This document shows positions 15,320-23,057 of a DNA stretch of 38,500 nucleotides, one piece after another. The position numbers were made by a program, and so were the translations under genes. A model generated the notes under the pieces. The model was given only the letters and a program-made list of their open reading frames with translations, did not search any database and was not told where the DNA came from. Source of the DNA: JAVBQG01 sp031549185 (lineage in GTDB: Bacteria; Synergistota; Synergistia; Synergistales; Synergistaceae); the NCBI GenBank assembly GCA_031549185.1, contig JAVBQG010000054.1, forward strand, positions 1 to 38,500, in the 5' to 3' direction. Positions within the stretch are counted from its first letter, which is position 1. Each line of letters begins with the position of its first letter.

Positions 15320-17658
15320 TCTCGCGGAGTGAGTTTAGAGCGCTGCTGGAGAGTCGGACGCTGATGCTCGACGGCGGTTACGGCACCAGCTTCTTCGAGA
15401 TGGGCTTTGGGGATGTTCCCGGAGAAAAGTTGAATCTGGAACACCCTGAAGCCGTGGAGGCGCTGCACAGAAATTACGTCGAAGCAGGCGCGGACATCCT
15501 GCTCACGAACACCTTCGGAGGCAACCGCAGCAAGCTGGCGGAGACGCACCTGGAGAACGATATCAGGGAGATTCACTCGTCGGCGGTCGCCATCGCGCGC
15601 CGCGCTGCGAAAGGTGCCGCGCGTCGCGTACTCGTGTTCGGGGATATTTCCTCCACGGGAAGGCTGCCTGCGCCGAGCGGCGAGGGCAGCTTTGCCGAGT
15701 GTCGCGAGGTCTACCGAGAGCAGGCGTCTCTTCTGCTCGAGGCCGGGTGCGACGGTCTGATCGTGGAGACGATCACCGACGTCAAAGAGCTGAAGGCCGC
15801 TGTGATCGCGGTACGCGAGCTGTCGACGGACGTCCCGCTGATCGCGCAGATGGCGTTCGACGCCGCCGGCACGACGCTGACCGGCGCGTCGGTCGAGGTC
15901 TTCGCCGCCGTGTTGAACGACCTCGACGTCGACGTCCTCGGCATGAACTGCCTTGTCGGGCCGGACGAAATGTTGCCGAATCTGCGCCGCCTCGCCGCCT
16001 GCACGGATCGTTTCCTGTCGGTGGAACCCAACGCGGGCGATCCGATTTTCGACGGGACGAAGACGATCTATCCGACGAGCGCCGTCGATTTTTCCCTCTT
16101 CGTGGAGGAGTTCGTCGAGGCGGGCGCGTCGATCGTCGGCGGCTGCTGCGGTACATCGCCGGAGCACATTCGCGCCGCGGCCGCGCTCGTTCGCGACATC
16201 ACGCCGGCCGGCCGGGCCCGTCGCAAGGTGTCGCTCCCGCCTCGCCTCGCTTCGCGGACCGTCGTCCACGATATGGACGGTTTTGCCGTGATTGGCGAGC
16301 GCATCAACCCGACGGGCCGCAAGCCCTTGCGCGATTCGATGCGCGAGGGCGACTGGGGGCGCATGCTCGACGAGGCCGCCGCCCAATCGCGCGAGGGGGC
16401 ACACGTGCTCGACGTCAACTTCGGCGTGGAGAAGTTCTTTACCCCGGAGAAGGTGGTCGACGCTTTCATCGCCCTCGACCGGGCGACGACGGCCCCGCTG
16501 TCGCTGGACATCCAGACGCTCGAACTGATGGAGGCCGCGCTGGCGGACTATCCCGGCAGGCCGCTCGTCAACTCGACGGCCTGCGACCGGGCCTCGCTGG
16601 AGAAAAAACTGCCTCTGCTGAAAAAGTACGGCGGCATGATGATCCTCCTCGCGATGAAAGACGACATCGCGCACAGCGCAGACGAGCGGATGCGGGCCGT
16701 GGAGGAGGCGCTTGCGTACGCCGAGACCCTTGGGGTCGCGCGCGACCGCTTTCTGATCGACCCACTGGCGCTGTCGCTGGGGACGGGTTACGACCACCGC
16801 GTCACGCTCGAGGTCGTCCGGTGCTGTACGGAGCGGGGACTCCTCACGACGATGGGCCTCTCAAACCTCTCGCATGGGATGCCGAATCGCTCGGGCATCA
16901 ACGCCGCCTTCCTCTCGCAGGCGATCGAGGCTGGCTTGTCGTCCGCGATCATGAACAGCGGCGACGAGGTCGTGATGCAGACGCTCTTCGGCGCCCAGCT
17001 GCTCAAGACCGGGGAGCTGGAGGACCGGGTGGGCGACACGCAACTCGACCCGCTGGTGGAAGCCCTGCTCTCCGGCCGCGGAAAGACCGCGGACGGACTG
17101 GTCGACGAAAAACTCGCCGGGGGTATGGCGCCGCTCGACGTCAGCCAGTCCTTCCTGGGCGGCGCGATGGAGACGGTGGGCGCGCTCTATGAGGCGAAGA
17201 AGATATTCCTGCCCCACATCCTCTTCGCGGCGGAGACGGCGTTCCCCATCTTCGACCGGCTGAACGGGATGATGGCGGGCGCAGTCGCGACGCGCGGCAA
17301 GGTTCTGCTGGCGACGGTCGAAGGCGACATCCACGACATCGGCAAGAACATCGTCGGCACGGTGCTGCGCGCGGGCGGTTTCGAGGTCGTCGATATCGGC
17401 AAGAACATCACGGCAGGGGAGATCGCCGAGGCGGCGGAGCTGCATAGGCCGAACGTCGTCGGCCTCTCGGCCATGATGACGACGACCGTCGGGCGTGTGG
17501 CGGAGGTAGGCGCTCTGTTGAAAGAGCGCGGCGTAAATGTCGTTGTGATCTCGGGAGGAGCCTCCATGAGCGCGGAGCTCGCGAGCCTCTTCGGCGTTCG
17601 CTACGCGGCGGACAGCAGCGGCGCACTGTCGCTCTGCAAGGAGCTCGTGAAAAAATAG
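15316..17658 (+). CDS. metH: Cobalamin-dependent methionine synthase without activation domain
   Basis: A 780-residue protein that transfers methyl from methyl-THF via cobalamin to homocysteine. The homocysteine domain spans about 1-290, with zinc ligands C212, C277 and C278 (GGCCGT). The pterin domain spans about 300-560 (ERINPTGRK; DVNFG). The helical cap and Rossmann cobalamin domain occupy about 565-780, with the DIHDIG motif at 671-676, where H673 is the lower cobalt ligand. The C-terminal reactivation domain of the roughly 1,200-residue E. coli enzyme is missing; a separate gene at 13557-14132 carries it. Translation is coupled to metF through ATGA. A strong terminator follows. Confidence 0.95.
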   Translation: MISRSEFRALLESRTLMLDGGYGTSFFEMGFGDVPGEKLNLEHPEAVEALHRNYVEAGADILLTNTFGGNRSKLAETHLENDIREIHSSAVAIARRAAKGAARRVLVFGDISSTGRLPAPSGEGSFAECREVYREQASLLLEAGCDGLIVETITDVKELKAAVIAVRELSTDVPLIAQMAFDAAGTTLTGASVEVFAAVLNDLDVDVLGMNCLVGPDEMLPNLRRLAACTDRFLSVEPNAGDPIFDGTKTIYPTSAVDFSLFVEEFVEAGASIVGGCCGTSPEHIRAAAALVRDITPAGRARRKVSLPPRLASRTVVHDMDGFAVIGERINPTGRKPLRDSMREGDWGRMLDEAAAQSREGAHVLDVNFGVEKFFTPEKVVDAFIALDRATTAPLSLDIQTLELMEAALADYPGRPLVNSTACDRASLEKKLPLLKKYGGMMILLAMKDDIAHSADERMRAVEEALAYAETLGVARDRFLIDPLALSLGTGYDHRVTLEVVRCCTERGLLTTMGLSNLSHGMPNRSGINAAFLSQAIEAGLSSAIMNSGDEVVMQTLFGAQLLKTGELEDRVGDTQLDPLVEALLSGRGKTADGLVDEKLAGGMAPLDVSQSFLGGAMETVGALYEAKKIFLPHILFAAETAFPIFDRLNGMMAGAVATRGKVLLATVEGDIHDIGKNIVGTVLRAGGFEVVDIGKNITAGEIAEAAELHRPNVVGLSAMMTTTVGRVAEVGALLKERGVNVVVISGGASMSAELASLFGVRYAADSSGALSLCKELVKK

Positions 17659-17667
17659 TGGGCTTGC

Positions 17668-17713
17668 AAAAAAACCGAGGTCGCGGGCTTTTGCCGGCGA
17701 CCTCGGTTTTTTT
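17668..17713. terminator. Bidirectional terminator between metH and the serine operon
   Basis: Seven A residues, a perfect 10-bp stem CCGAGGTCGC / GCGACCTCGG (17675-17684 and 17697-17706) with a loop that can extend the stem, then seven T residues. The symmetry makes it functional on both strands. It ends metH and can stop the convergent serine operon. Confidence 0.93.
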
Positions 17714-17718
17714 GCCTG

Positions 17719-17819
17719 ATACCAAGTTTGCAGTCAAAGGATTTTTTCGAGTGCGGCAAACCGCTCTGCAGGTGGGTTTGAACGCCTCACCCTTCAGACC
17801 TTTGATTTCAAATTGGTAT
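17719..17819. mobile_element. 101-bp MITE-like element with terminal inverted repeats
   Basis: The left end (17719-17740) and right end (17799-17819) both begin ATACCAA on their own strand and end TCAAAGG. They match at nearly all positions apart from one gap and a few substitutions. The interior holds small hairpins (GCGG-CAAA-CCGC; GGTGGG with CCTCACC) and no ORF. It fills the space between the terminator and the phosphatase gene almost exactly. No transposase is in the window. Confidence 0.65.
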
Positions 17820-17823
17820 GAAT

Positions 17824-18477
17824 TTACAGCCCCTTCTGCTCCGGCAGGTCGAAGCCCTCTCCCAGGAAGTGCGCGTCGCCCATAAGGCTCACCCTCGGGG
17901 CTTGGTTCTCGCGCAGCTCGGCGACCGTGAGACTGCAGTTGGCGATCTGGAAGCTCCAGAAGCTCGACAGCGGCGCGCCGAGGAAGTGGCAGAGGAGCAC
18001 CTTGATCACCGCGTCATGAGCGGCGACGCAGACGTCGCCGCTGTGTTTTTTCGCCAGTGTTTCGACGGTCTCGATCGAGCGTACCTGAACGTCCCGCAGC
18101 GCCTCGCCGCCCTCGCCCGGCATGATGACGGTGTGGGGGGAGGAGTGCCAGAGGTCGAGCACTCGCGGCCAGCCCTTCTGTACCTCGGAGGAGAGCAGCC
18201 CCTCCCAGTCGCCGTGGTTGATCTCCGTGAATCCCTCCACGATCTCGAACGCCTCGCAGTGGCACGTCGCGGCGATCTTCTCGGCCGTGATCCGCGCGCG
18301 CGCGAGTGGGCTCGTGGCGACCGCCTCGAACTTTCCGTCCATCCGGCCCGCCAGATAGGCGGCGATCTTGTCGGCCTGGGCGAGCCCGAACTCGCTCAAG
18401 TCCGTGTCCTGCTGCCCCTGGAAGCGCCCCTCGCGGTTCCAGAGGGTCTCGCCGTGCCGTACGATGAAGAGCCGCAT
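17824..18477 (-). CDS. Histidine phosphatase family protein, candidate phosphoserine phosphatase
   Basis: A 217-residue cofactor-independent phosphatase fold related to phosphoglycerate mutase. RHGET at the N-terminus holds the phosphorylated histidine; the second catalytic part is AAHDAVIKVL. GRFQGQQDTDLSEFG and INHGDWEG are also typical. The ATG overlaps the serA stop by one base (TAATG), so it is the third gene of the serine operon. In Hydrogenobacter a member of this family is a metal-independent phosphoserine phosphatase, and no HAD-type SerB is in the window. That makes phosphoserine to serine the likely reaction, by inference; a mutase or cobalamin-pathway phosphatase cannot be excluded. 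Confidence 0.85.
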   Translation of the reverse strand: MRLFIVRHGETLWNREGRFQGQQDTDLSEFGLAQADKIAAYLAGRMDGKFEAVATSPLARARITAEKIAATCHCEAFEIVEGFTEINHGDWEGLLSSEVQKGWPRVLDLWHSSPHTVIMPGEGGEALRDVQVRSIETVETLAKKHSGDVCVAAHDAVIKVLLCHFLGAPLSSFWSFQIANCSLTVAELRENQAPRVSLMGDAHFLGEGFDLPEQKGL

Positions 18478-20135
18478 TATTCTGTCTCTCCGTTGAGAGT
18501 CACCATCGTCGCCCAGAGCATGTCGGCGTCCCTGGCGATGGTGTTGCAGAGTTCGTCGCTCAGTTTGCCGTCGACCTCCATCACGGCGAGGGCGAGGCCG
18601 CTCGCCTCCTTGCGCCCAAGCGCGAAATTCGCGATGTTGACGTTCGCGTCGCCGAGCATCTTCCCGAGCTTGCCGATGACGCCGGGGCGGTCGTGGTTCT
18701 GGAAGAGCAGAAGGTGGCCGTGCGGCACGAAGTCGATCCAGTAGTCGTTGATCTTGACGATGTGCTGGCGCCCCTCCTCGGTAATGGTGCCGGTGAGCTT
18801 CGCTGTCGTCTTGCCCGCTTCGACCGTGACCTCGATGACGTTGCGGTAGGTCCTCGGCTCGCCGCTGCTCTCCTCGATCGCGATGCCGCGCTCCTGCGCG
18901 AGCAGCGGCGCGATCATGTAGTTGACGTCGGGGCCGTGCGTGACTTCGAGCAGGCCCTTCAGAAAGGCGATGGTATAGGGGTGCAGCGCGCCCGCCGCGT
19001 CGTCCTCGTCGCAGAGCTGCGTGCCGCGCAGCATGACCTTGCAGGTCTGTACCGCGCCGCCCTCTGCGTCGACCAACTGTGCGATCAGGATGCCCATCTT
19101 GCGGGCGAGGCGCAGGTAATTTTTCTGTATCTCGTTCAGGTGCTGCTCCATGAAGGGGAGATTGACCGCGTGCTCATACTGCTCGCCGCGCAGGGCTGCC
19201 AGCAGGTTGGTTACGGCGATGCGCGCGACCTCGGTTTGCGCCTCCTGCGTGCTCGCTCCCAGGTGCGGGGTGAGCACCACGCGGTCGGCGATCTCCTTCG
19301 CGAGCAGGGGGTGATCCTTCGCCGGCGGCTCCTGCGTGAAGACGTCGAACGCCGCCCCGGCCAGGCGCCCCTCGCGGATCGCCTCGGCGCACGCGGCCTC
19401 GTCGACCACGCCGCCGCGCGCGCAGTTGATCAGAAACGCGCCCGGCTTGAAGGCGCGCAGCATCTTCTCGTCGATGAGGTTGCGCGTCTCCTTCGTGATC
19501 GGCACGTGCAGCGACACGAGGTCGACCAGCGCCAGGGTCCCCGCCAGATCGTCGGCCACGGCGATGCCGAGAGTCTGCGCCTTCTTGGGCGAGATGAAGG
19601 GGTCGTACCCGATCACCTCCATGCCAAACGCGCGGCAGCGTTGAGCGACCGCGACGCCGATGCGGCCGAGGCCCACGACGAGAATTTTTTTCCCGTTGAG
19701 CTGGCGGCCGGTGAAGTTCTTGCGCTCCCATTTGCCGGCGGCGAGCGACGCGTGCGCCTGAGGAGTCTTGCGCACCAGCGCGAGCATCAGCGCCATCGTC
19801 TGTTCGGCTGCGGCTAGCGTGTTGCCGGTGGGCGCGTTGATGACGACGATGCCCCGCTTGCTCGCTTCGGGCAGGTTGACATTGTCGACGCCGACCCCCG
19901 CGCGGGCGATGACCTTGATGTTCGTCGCCGCGTCGATGGCCTCTTTGTCCATCGTGGTGCCGCTGCGCGTGATGATCGCGTCGTATTCGTACAGCGACTT
20001 CAGCAGCTCCTCGCGCGCCATCGAGCTGTCGACCGTCAGGTCCACGTCGTTCGCCGCGCGGAGCATGGCAAGCCCCTCTTCGCCGAGCGGCTCCGGCACC
20101 AGAACCTTGAACTTTTCCCCTTTCGTCGGGCTCAT
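18477..20135 (-). CDS. serA: D-3-phosphoglycerate dehydrogenase, long form
   Basis: A 552-residue enzyme oxidising 3-phosphoglycerate to phosphohydroxypyruvate with NAD+. The substrate and nucleotide-binding domains come first, with GLGRIG at 155-160, NCARGGVVDE with the catalytic arginine, and PHLGAST with the catalytic histidine. An intervening regulatory domain follows, and then a C-terminal ACT domain (FQNHDRPGVIGKLGKMLG), the usual site of serine feedback. This is the long class. The start is ATG 20135 after GGAGGGG; earlier in-frame ATGs run into the upstream gene. It starts 4 bp after the aminotransferase stop and is coupled to the phosphatase gene. Confidence 0.96.
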   Translation of the reverse strand: MSPTKGEKFKVLVPEPLGEEGLAMLRAANDVDLTVDSSMAREELLKSLYEYDAIITRSGTTMDKEAIDAATNIKVIARAGVGVDNVNLPEASKRGIVVINAPTGNTLAAAEQTMALMLALVRKTPQAHASLAAGKWERKNFTGRQLNGKKILVVGLGRIGVAVAQRCRAFGMEVIGYDPFISPKKAQTLGIAVADDLAGTLALVDLVSLHVPITKETRNLIDEKMLRAFKPGAFLINCARGGVVDEAACAEAIREGRLAGAAFDVFTQEPPAKDHPLLAKEIADRVVLTPHLGASTQEAQTEVARIAVTNLLAALRGEQYEHAVNLPFMEQHLNEIQKNYLRLARKMGILIAQLVDAEGGAVQTCKVMLRGTQLCDEDDAAGALHPYTIAFLKGLLEVTHGPDVNYMIAPLLAQERGIAIEESSGEPRTYRNVIEVTVEAGKTTAKLTGTITEEGRQHIVKINDYWIDFVPHGHLLLFQNHDRPGVIGKLGKMLGDANVNIANFALGRKEASGLALAVMEVDGKLSDELCNTIARDADMLWATMVTLNGETE

Positions 20136-20139
20136 CGTC

Positions 20140-21282
20140 CTACCCCTCCATCCATACGTCGTAGGCTTTCGCCATAAAATCGCCCGCGTTTTTGCGCGCG
20201 TCGCCCATGGCGGCATAGAGGCCCCCGAGGGCGAGCGAGATCTCCGGCCAGTTGAAGTCGCCGTAGTGTGCCATGCGGATGATCTTGCCCTTGAGCTCCG
20301 CCTGCCCGCCCGCGGGATCGATGCCCATCGCCTTCAGCGCCTTCGAGACGGCGGCGGTGTCCCCATTCGGCAGCGAGAAGGCGGTCACGCCCGGCGAACG
20401 GAAATTTTTATCCTTCACGAGCGGCTCGTAGCCGAGCGCTTCCAACCCGGCGACGAAAGCGCGGGCCGCGCGGGTGCGGAAGGCGAACCAGTTCTCGGGG
20501 TCGCCATGGGCGAGAATTTCATCCAGCGCCGTTTCGAGGGCGTAATAGAGCGATACCGGGGGGGTGTATGGATTTTCGGGCGTGTCCTTGTAGAGCACTT
20601 TTTTCTGCCGCATGAGGTCGAAGTAGTAGTTGGCGCACTTTCTTTCCGCCGCTGCCTCCCAGCCCCGCTCGGAAACCCAGACGAGCGCGAGGCCCGGGGG
20701 CGTGAGCAGACCCTTCTGCGAGGCTGTCGCGAGGGCATCGATGCCCCACTCCTGCGGATAGCAGGGCATCGCGCCGGTCGAGCTGACGCCGTCGACCAGC
20801 ACGAGCGGCCTCTTCTCCTTCGGCAGCGCCGCGACGATCTCCTTGATCGGGTTCATCACGGCGGTCGACGTCTCGTTCTGCGTCAGGAGCAGCACGGTGC
20901 AATTCGGGTTTTTCTTTACGGCTTCCGCGACGAGCTCCGGCGTCGCGCCGCTGCCCAGGGGGACGTCGACTGCCGTCACGTTCGCGCCGTACAGGGCCGT
21001 GATCTCGCGGAAGCGGTCGCCGAAGACGCCGCACGAGACCGACAGAACGTCAACGCCCGGTCCCGTGAAGTTGGCCGCGAGGCACTCGAGCCCGCCGGTG
21101 CCCGCCGCAGGGAAGATGACCGTGCGCCCCTCGCTCTTGAGCAGCTTTGCCAGTTTCTCCTCGACGCGGGTGAAGAGCTCCGAGAAGGCCTTGCCCCTGT
21201 GTCCGACGAGCGGGCGCGCCTGGCTGAGCGAAACTTCAGGGGTGACCGCGACGGGTCCTGGTGTGAACAGATACTGATTCAT
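20140..21282 (-). CDS. Class V aminotransferase, probable phosphoserine aminotransferase
   Basis: A 380-residue PLP enzyme of the alanine-glyoxylate/serine-pyruvate aminotransferase group. It starts with FTPGPVAVTPEV and has the PLP lysine in TASQKGLLTPPG. It is not the classical SerC type. Relatives in methanogens (MJ0959) and Thermotoga (TM1400, next to serA) have been assigned to serine synthesis. Its place as first gene of an operon with serA, behind a serine-rich leader peptide, makes phosphohydroxypyruvate the likely substrate. A strong GGAGGTG site precedes the ATG. Serine-glyoxylate or alanine-glyoxylate activity is the alternative. Confidence 0.88.
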   Translation of the reverse strand: MNQYLFTPGPVAVTPEVSLSQARPLVGHRGKAFSELFTRVEEKLAKLLKSEGRTVIFPAAGTGGLECLAANFTGPGVDVLSVSCGVFGDRFREITALYGANVTAVDVPLGSGATPELVAEAVKKNPNCTVLLLTQNETSTAVMNPIKEIVAALPKEKRPLVLVDGVSSTGAMPCYPQEWGIDALATASQKGLLTPPGLALVWVSERGWEAAAERKCANYYFDLMRQKKVLYKDTPENPYTPPVSLYYALETALDEILAHGDPENWFAFRTRAARAFVAGLEALGYEPLVKDKNFRSPGVTAFSLPNGDTAAVSKALKAMGIDPAGGQAELKGKIIRMAHYGDFNWPEISLALGGLYAAMGDARKNAGDFMAKAYDVWMEG

Positions 21283-21314
21283 AAAAACACCTCCATAAGA
21301 TTTGCGTATCGTTT

Positions 21315-21352
21315 AAAAAAAGAGGAGTCGACCTTTTTAGGGTCGACTCCTC
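21315..21352 (-). terminator. Attenuator terminator of the serine operon
   Basis: On the minus strand, GAGGAGTCGACC (21352-21341), loop CTAAAAA, GGTCGACTCCTC (21333-21322), then seven T residues (21321-21315). The stem is a perfect 12 bp. It lies between the leader peptide and the first structural gene, so it can only act as an attenuator. Confidence 0.93.
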
Positions 21353-21480
21353 GTCTCTTCTCTCGATGTGCCGAAATTTTTAGCCGTTGTCGAGCGGGAT
21401 CAGGCGCTGCAATCCTCCGAGGCGAGAAGTCGATCAATAGACCAGGAAGCTCCGGACGTAGAGTCGGAGCTGGAGGAGGA
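21341..21480 (-). promoter_or_regulatory. Serine codon run and antiterminator segment of the attenuator
   Basis: Serine codons occupy 21439-21480. Directly after them, TCGACTTCTCG (21433-21423) can pair with CGAGGAGTCGA in the terminator 5' arm and its edge, 11 continuous pairs including one G-U. Within the serine codons, AGCTCCG (21471-21465) and CGGAGCT (21454-21448) form a 7-bp hairpin with a 10-base loop, a possible pause hairpin. A ribosome stalled for charged tRNA-Ser would leave the 11-base segment free to form the antiterminator. Confidence 0.78.
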
Positions 21481-21537
21481 TCCCATTCCACAGAGGTGCC
21501 CATAAATAGCTGTGCCAAACGCTTCGTTCCGTGTCAT
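21400..21537 (-). CDS. Serine-rich leader peptide of the serine operon
   Basis: A 45-codon ORF, ATG at 21537, TGA ending at 21400, with GGAGGG seven bases before the start. Eleven of its 45 residues are serine, nine of them in codons 20-33 (SSSSSDSTSGASWS), using mainly TCC with TCT and AGC. No homology to a protein family is apparent and a structural role is not expected. It lies after a consensus promoter and before a terminator that precedes the aminotransferase, serA and the phosphatase. By analogy with his, trp and leu leaders, its translation should sense serine supply. It has the composition of a leader peptide, not of a conserved small protein. Confidence 0.85.
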   Translation of the reverse strand: MTRNEAFGTAIYGHLCGMGSSSSSDSTSGASWSIDRLLASEDCSA

Positions 21538-21594
21538 GGTCTTTCCCTCCCTCGCGATCGAAATCCCGCGCCCTTTATTTGCGCGACGCGTAAA

Positions 21595-21623
21595 CTTATA
21601 TCACCCTGTGCAAAATATGTCAA
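21595..21623 (-). promoter_or_regulatory. Sigma-70 promoter of the serine operon
   Basis: On the minus strand TTGACA (21623-21618), a 17-bp spacer and TATAAG (21600-21595). Transcription should start near 21588, about 50 bases before the leader ATG and just after the oadB stop. Confidence 0.85.
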
Positions 21624-21639
21624 TGGTTTTTTCGAAATC

Positions 21640-22749
21640 TTAACCTCCCAGATACGCCAGCAGTATGCCGCCCGCCAGGACGGAGCCGATCTGTCCCGAC
21701 ACGTTCGCTCCCACTGCGTGCATCAGGAGGAAGTTGTTCGGGTCGGCCTGTTGCCCCAGCCGCTGGATGACGCGCGAGGACATCGGAAACGCGCTGATGC
21801 CCGCGGCTCCGACCATGGGGTTGACTTTCCGCTCTTCGGGGAGAAAGAAGTTGAGGATCTTCGCCGAGATCACGCCGCCCGCCGTGTCGAAGACGAACGC
21901 GATCAACCCCATGCCGATGATGATGAGGGTGTTTTTGTTGACGAAGTCAGCCCCCGTCATCGTGGCCGAGATAGAGAACCCGAGCAGGATCGTAACGATG
22001 TTGGCGAGCTCGTTCTGCGCCGCCTGCGCGAGACGCCTCGTGACGCCGCTCTCGCGGATCAGGTTGCCGAACATCAGAAAGCCGATCAGGGCGACCGAAG
22101 CGGGGGCCACCAGCCCCGCGACGAGCGTCACGATAATGGGGAAGAGGATCAGCTTGGTGCGCGACACCTCGACGTGCGCGTAGCGCATCCGCATCTTTCG
22201 CTCCTTCTCCGTCGTAAGCAGTTTGATCACCGGCGGTTGAATGAGCGGTACGAGCGCCATGTACGTGTAGGCTGCGACCGAAATCGGCGCGAGCAATCGC
22301 GGCGCGAAGCGGTTCGCCACGTAGATCGACGTCGGCCCGTCGGCCGCGCCGATGATGCCGATGGAGGCGGCTTCGAAGATGTTGAAGCCGAGGAGCGTGG
22401 CGAGCCCCATGGTGAGGAAGATCCCCGCCTGCGCCGTGAGGCCGAAGAGGAACATCAGCGGGTTAGACAGGAGGGGAGTAAAATCGCACATCGCGCCCAC
22501 CGCGATGAAGATCAGAAGGGGGAAGAGTTCGTTCGAAATGCCGCCGCGAAAGAGCATGTCGAGCGCGCCCTCGATCATCTTGCCCCCCGCCATATGGTCG
22601 AGCGCGGAGGACATCGGGAGGTTCACCAGGATCGTGCCGAAGCCCATGGCGAGTAGCAGGTTCGGCTCGTAATCCTTGGCAATTGCCATCCACATAAGAA
22701 AACCGCCGACCGCAAGCATCAGAAGCTGTTGCCATTCAAAACCGAGCAT
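21640..22749 (-). CDS. oadB: Sodium-translocating decarboxylase beta subunit (OadB/GcdB type)
   Basis: A 369-residue, highly hydrophobic inner-membrane protein that couples decarboxylation of a biotin-bound carboxyl group to Na+ export. The family signature IGAADGPTSI contains the conserved ion-binding aspartate (D137 here), and the C-terminal HAVGANVSGQIGSV carries the conserved Asn and Ser. The start MLGFEWQQLL fits the family; a GTG two codons earlier is better spaced from AGGGA and is possible. The alpha-type carboxyltransferase gene is divergent, 308 bp away. No gamma or biotin carrier gene is adjacent. Oxaloacetate, methylmalonyl-CoA or glutaconyl-CoA could be the substrate. Confidence 0.92.
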   Translation of the reverse strand: MLGFEWQQLLMLAVGGFLMWMAIAKDYEPNLLLAMGFGTILVNLPMSSALDHMAGGKMIEGALDMLFRGGISNELFPLLIFIAVGAMCDFTPLLSNPLMFLFGLTAQAGIFLTMGLATLLGFNIFEAASIGIIGAADGPTSIYVANRFAPRLLAPISVAAYTYMALVPLIQPPVIKLLTTEKERKMRMRYAHVEVSRTKLILFPIIVTLVAGLVAPASVALIGFLMFGNLIRESGVTRRLAQAAQNELANIVTILLGFSISATMTGADFVNKNTLIIIGMGLIAFVFDTAGGVISAKILNFFLPEERKVNPMVGAAGISAFPMSSRVIQRLGQQADPNNFLLMHAVGANVSGQIGSVLAGGILLAYLGG

Positions 22750-22974
22750 GTACACATCGTCCCTTTCGTTTCCACAGCGATATGGATCTCTTGCGACAGC
22801 TTGCCCTATCACGTCTAATTTAATACAGGAAGTGTCAACGGTAAAGCCCCCTCGACTCATTTCCCTCTCCGAAGATTAAGCGATTTTGCCGATTCATCTG
22901 GATTTTTCCGGCTTTTGTCGCGAGGATAATTCGCAATCAGAATTTACTGACAATAGCGAATCCGCCCGCGGCTC

Positions 22975-23003
22975 TTGTGCGAGGGGTTTTATCGATGTAA
23001 TAT
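22975..23003 (+). promoter_or_regulatory. Possible promoter of oadA
   Basis: TTGTGC (22975-22980), a 17-bp spacer and TAATAT (22998-23003). Both boxes are only moderate matches. The rest of the 308-bp oadB-oadA gap shows no ORF; it holds an inverted repeat ATTCGC/GCGAAT near 22928-22963 and, on the minus strand, a TTGACA at 22838-22833 lacking a clear -10. Confidence 0.38.
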
Positions 23004-23057
23004 GCAATGTCAAATGCGATTTTGTCCATCGTATCGAAAAAATGGGGGGTAAGTGAA

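Noticed and set aside
21279..21518. A 79-codon minus-strand frame across the serine operon leader
   Set aside because: It begins at a TTG without a ribosome binding site, runs through the terminator hairpin, and overlaps the better-supported leader ORF in another frame.
21283..21590. T-box riboswitch for serine in the same leader
   Set aside because: The conserved T-box sequence that precedes the antiterminator (GGGUGGNACCGCG-like) is absent, while a translated serine-codon run is present.
19768..22656. A 962-codon open frame on the plus strand opposite serA, the aminotransferase and oadB
   Set aside because: It is antisense to three clear genes and also spans the serine leader region. The protein is Arg/Asp-rich with no recognisable domain, as expected from GC-rich shadow frames.
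23007..23057. ATG start for oadA at 23007
   Set aside because: It has no ribosome binding site and falls at the predicted transcription start; GTG 23058 is well placed after GGGGGG.
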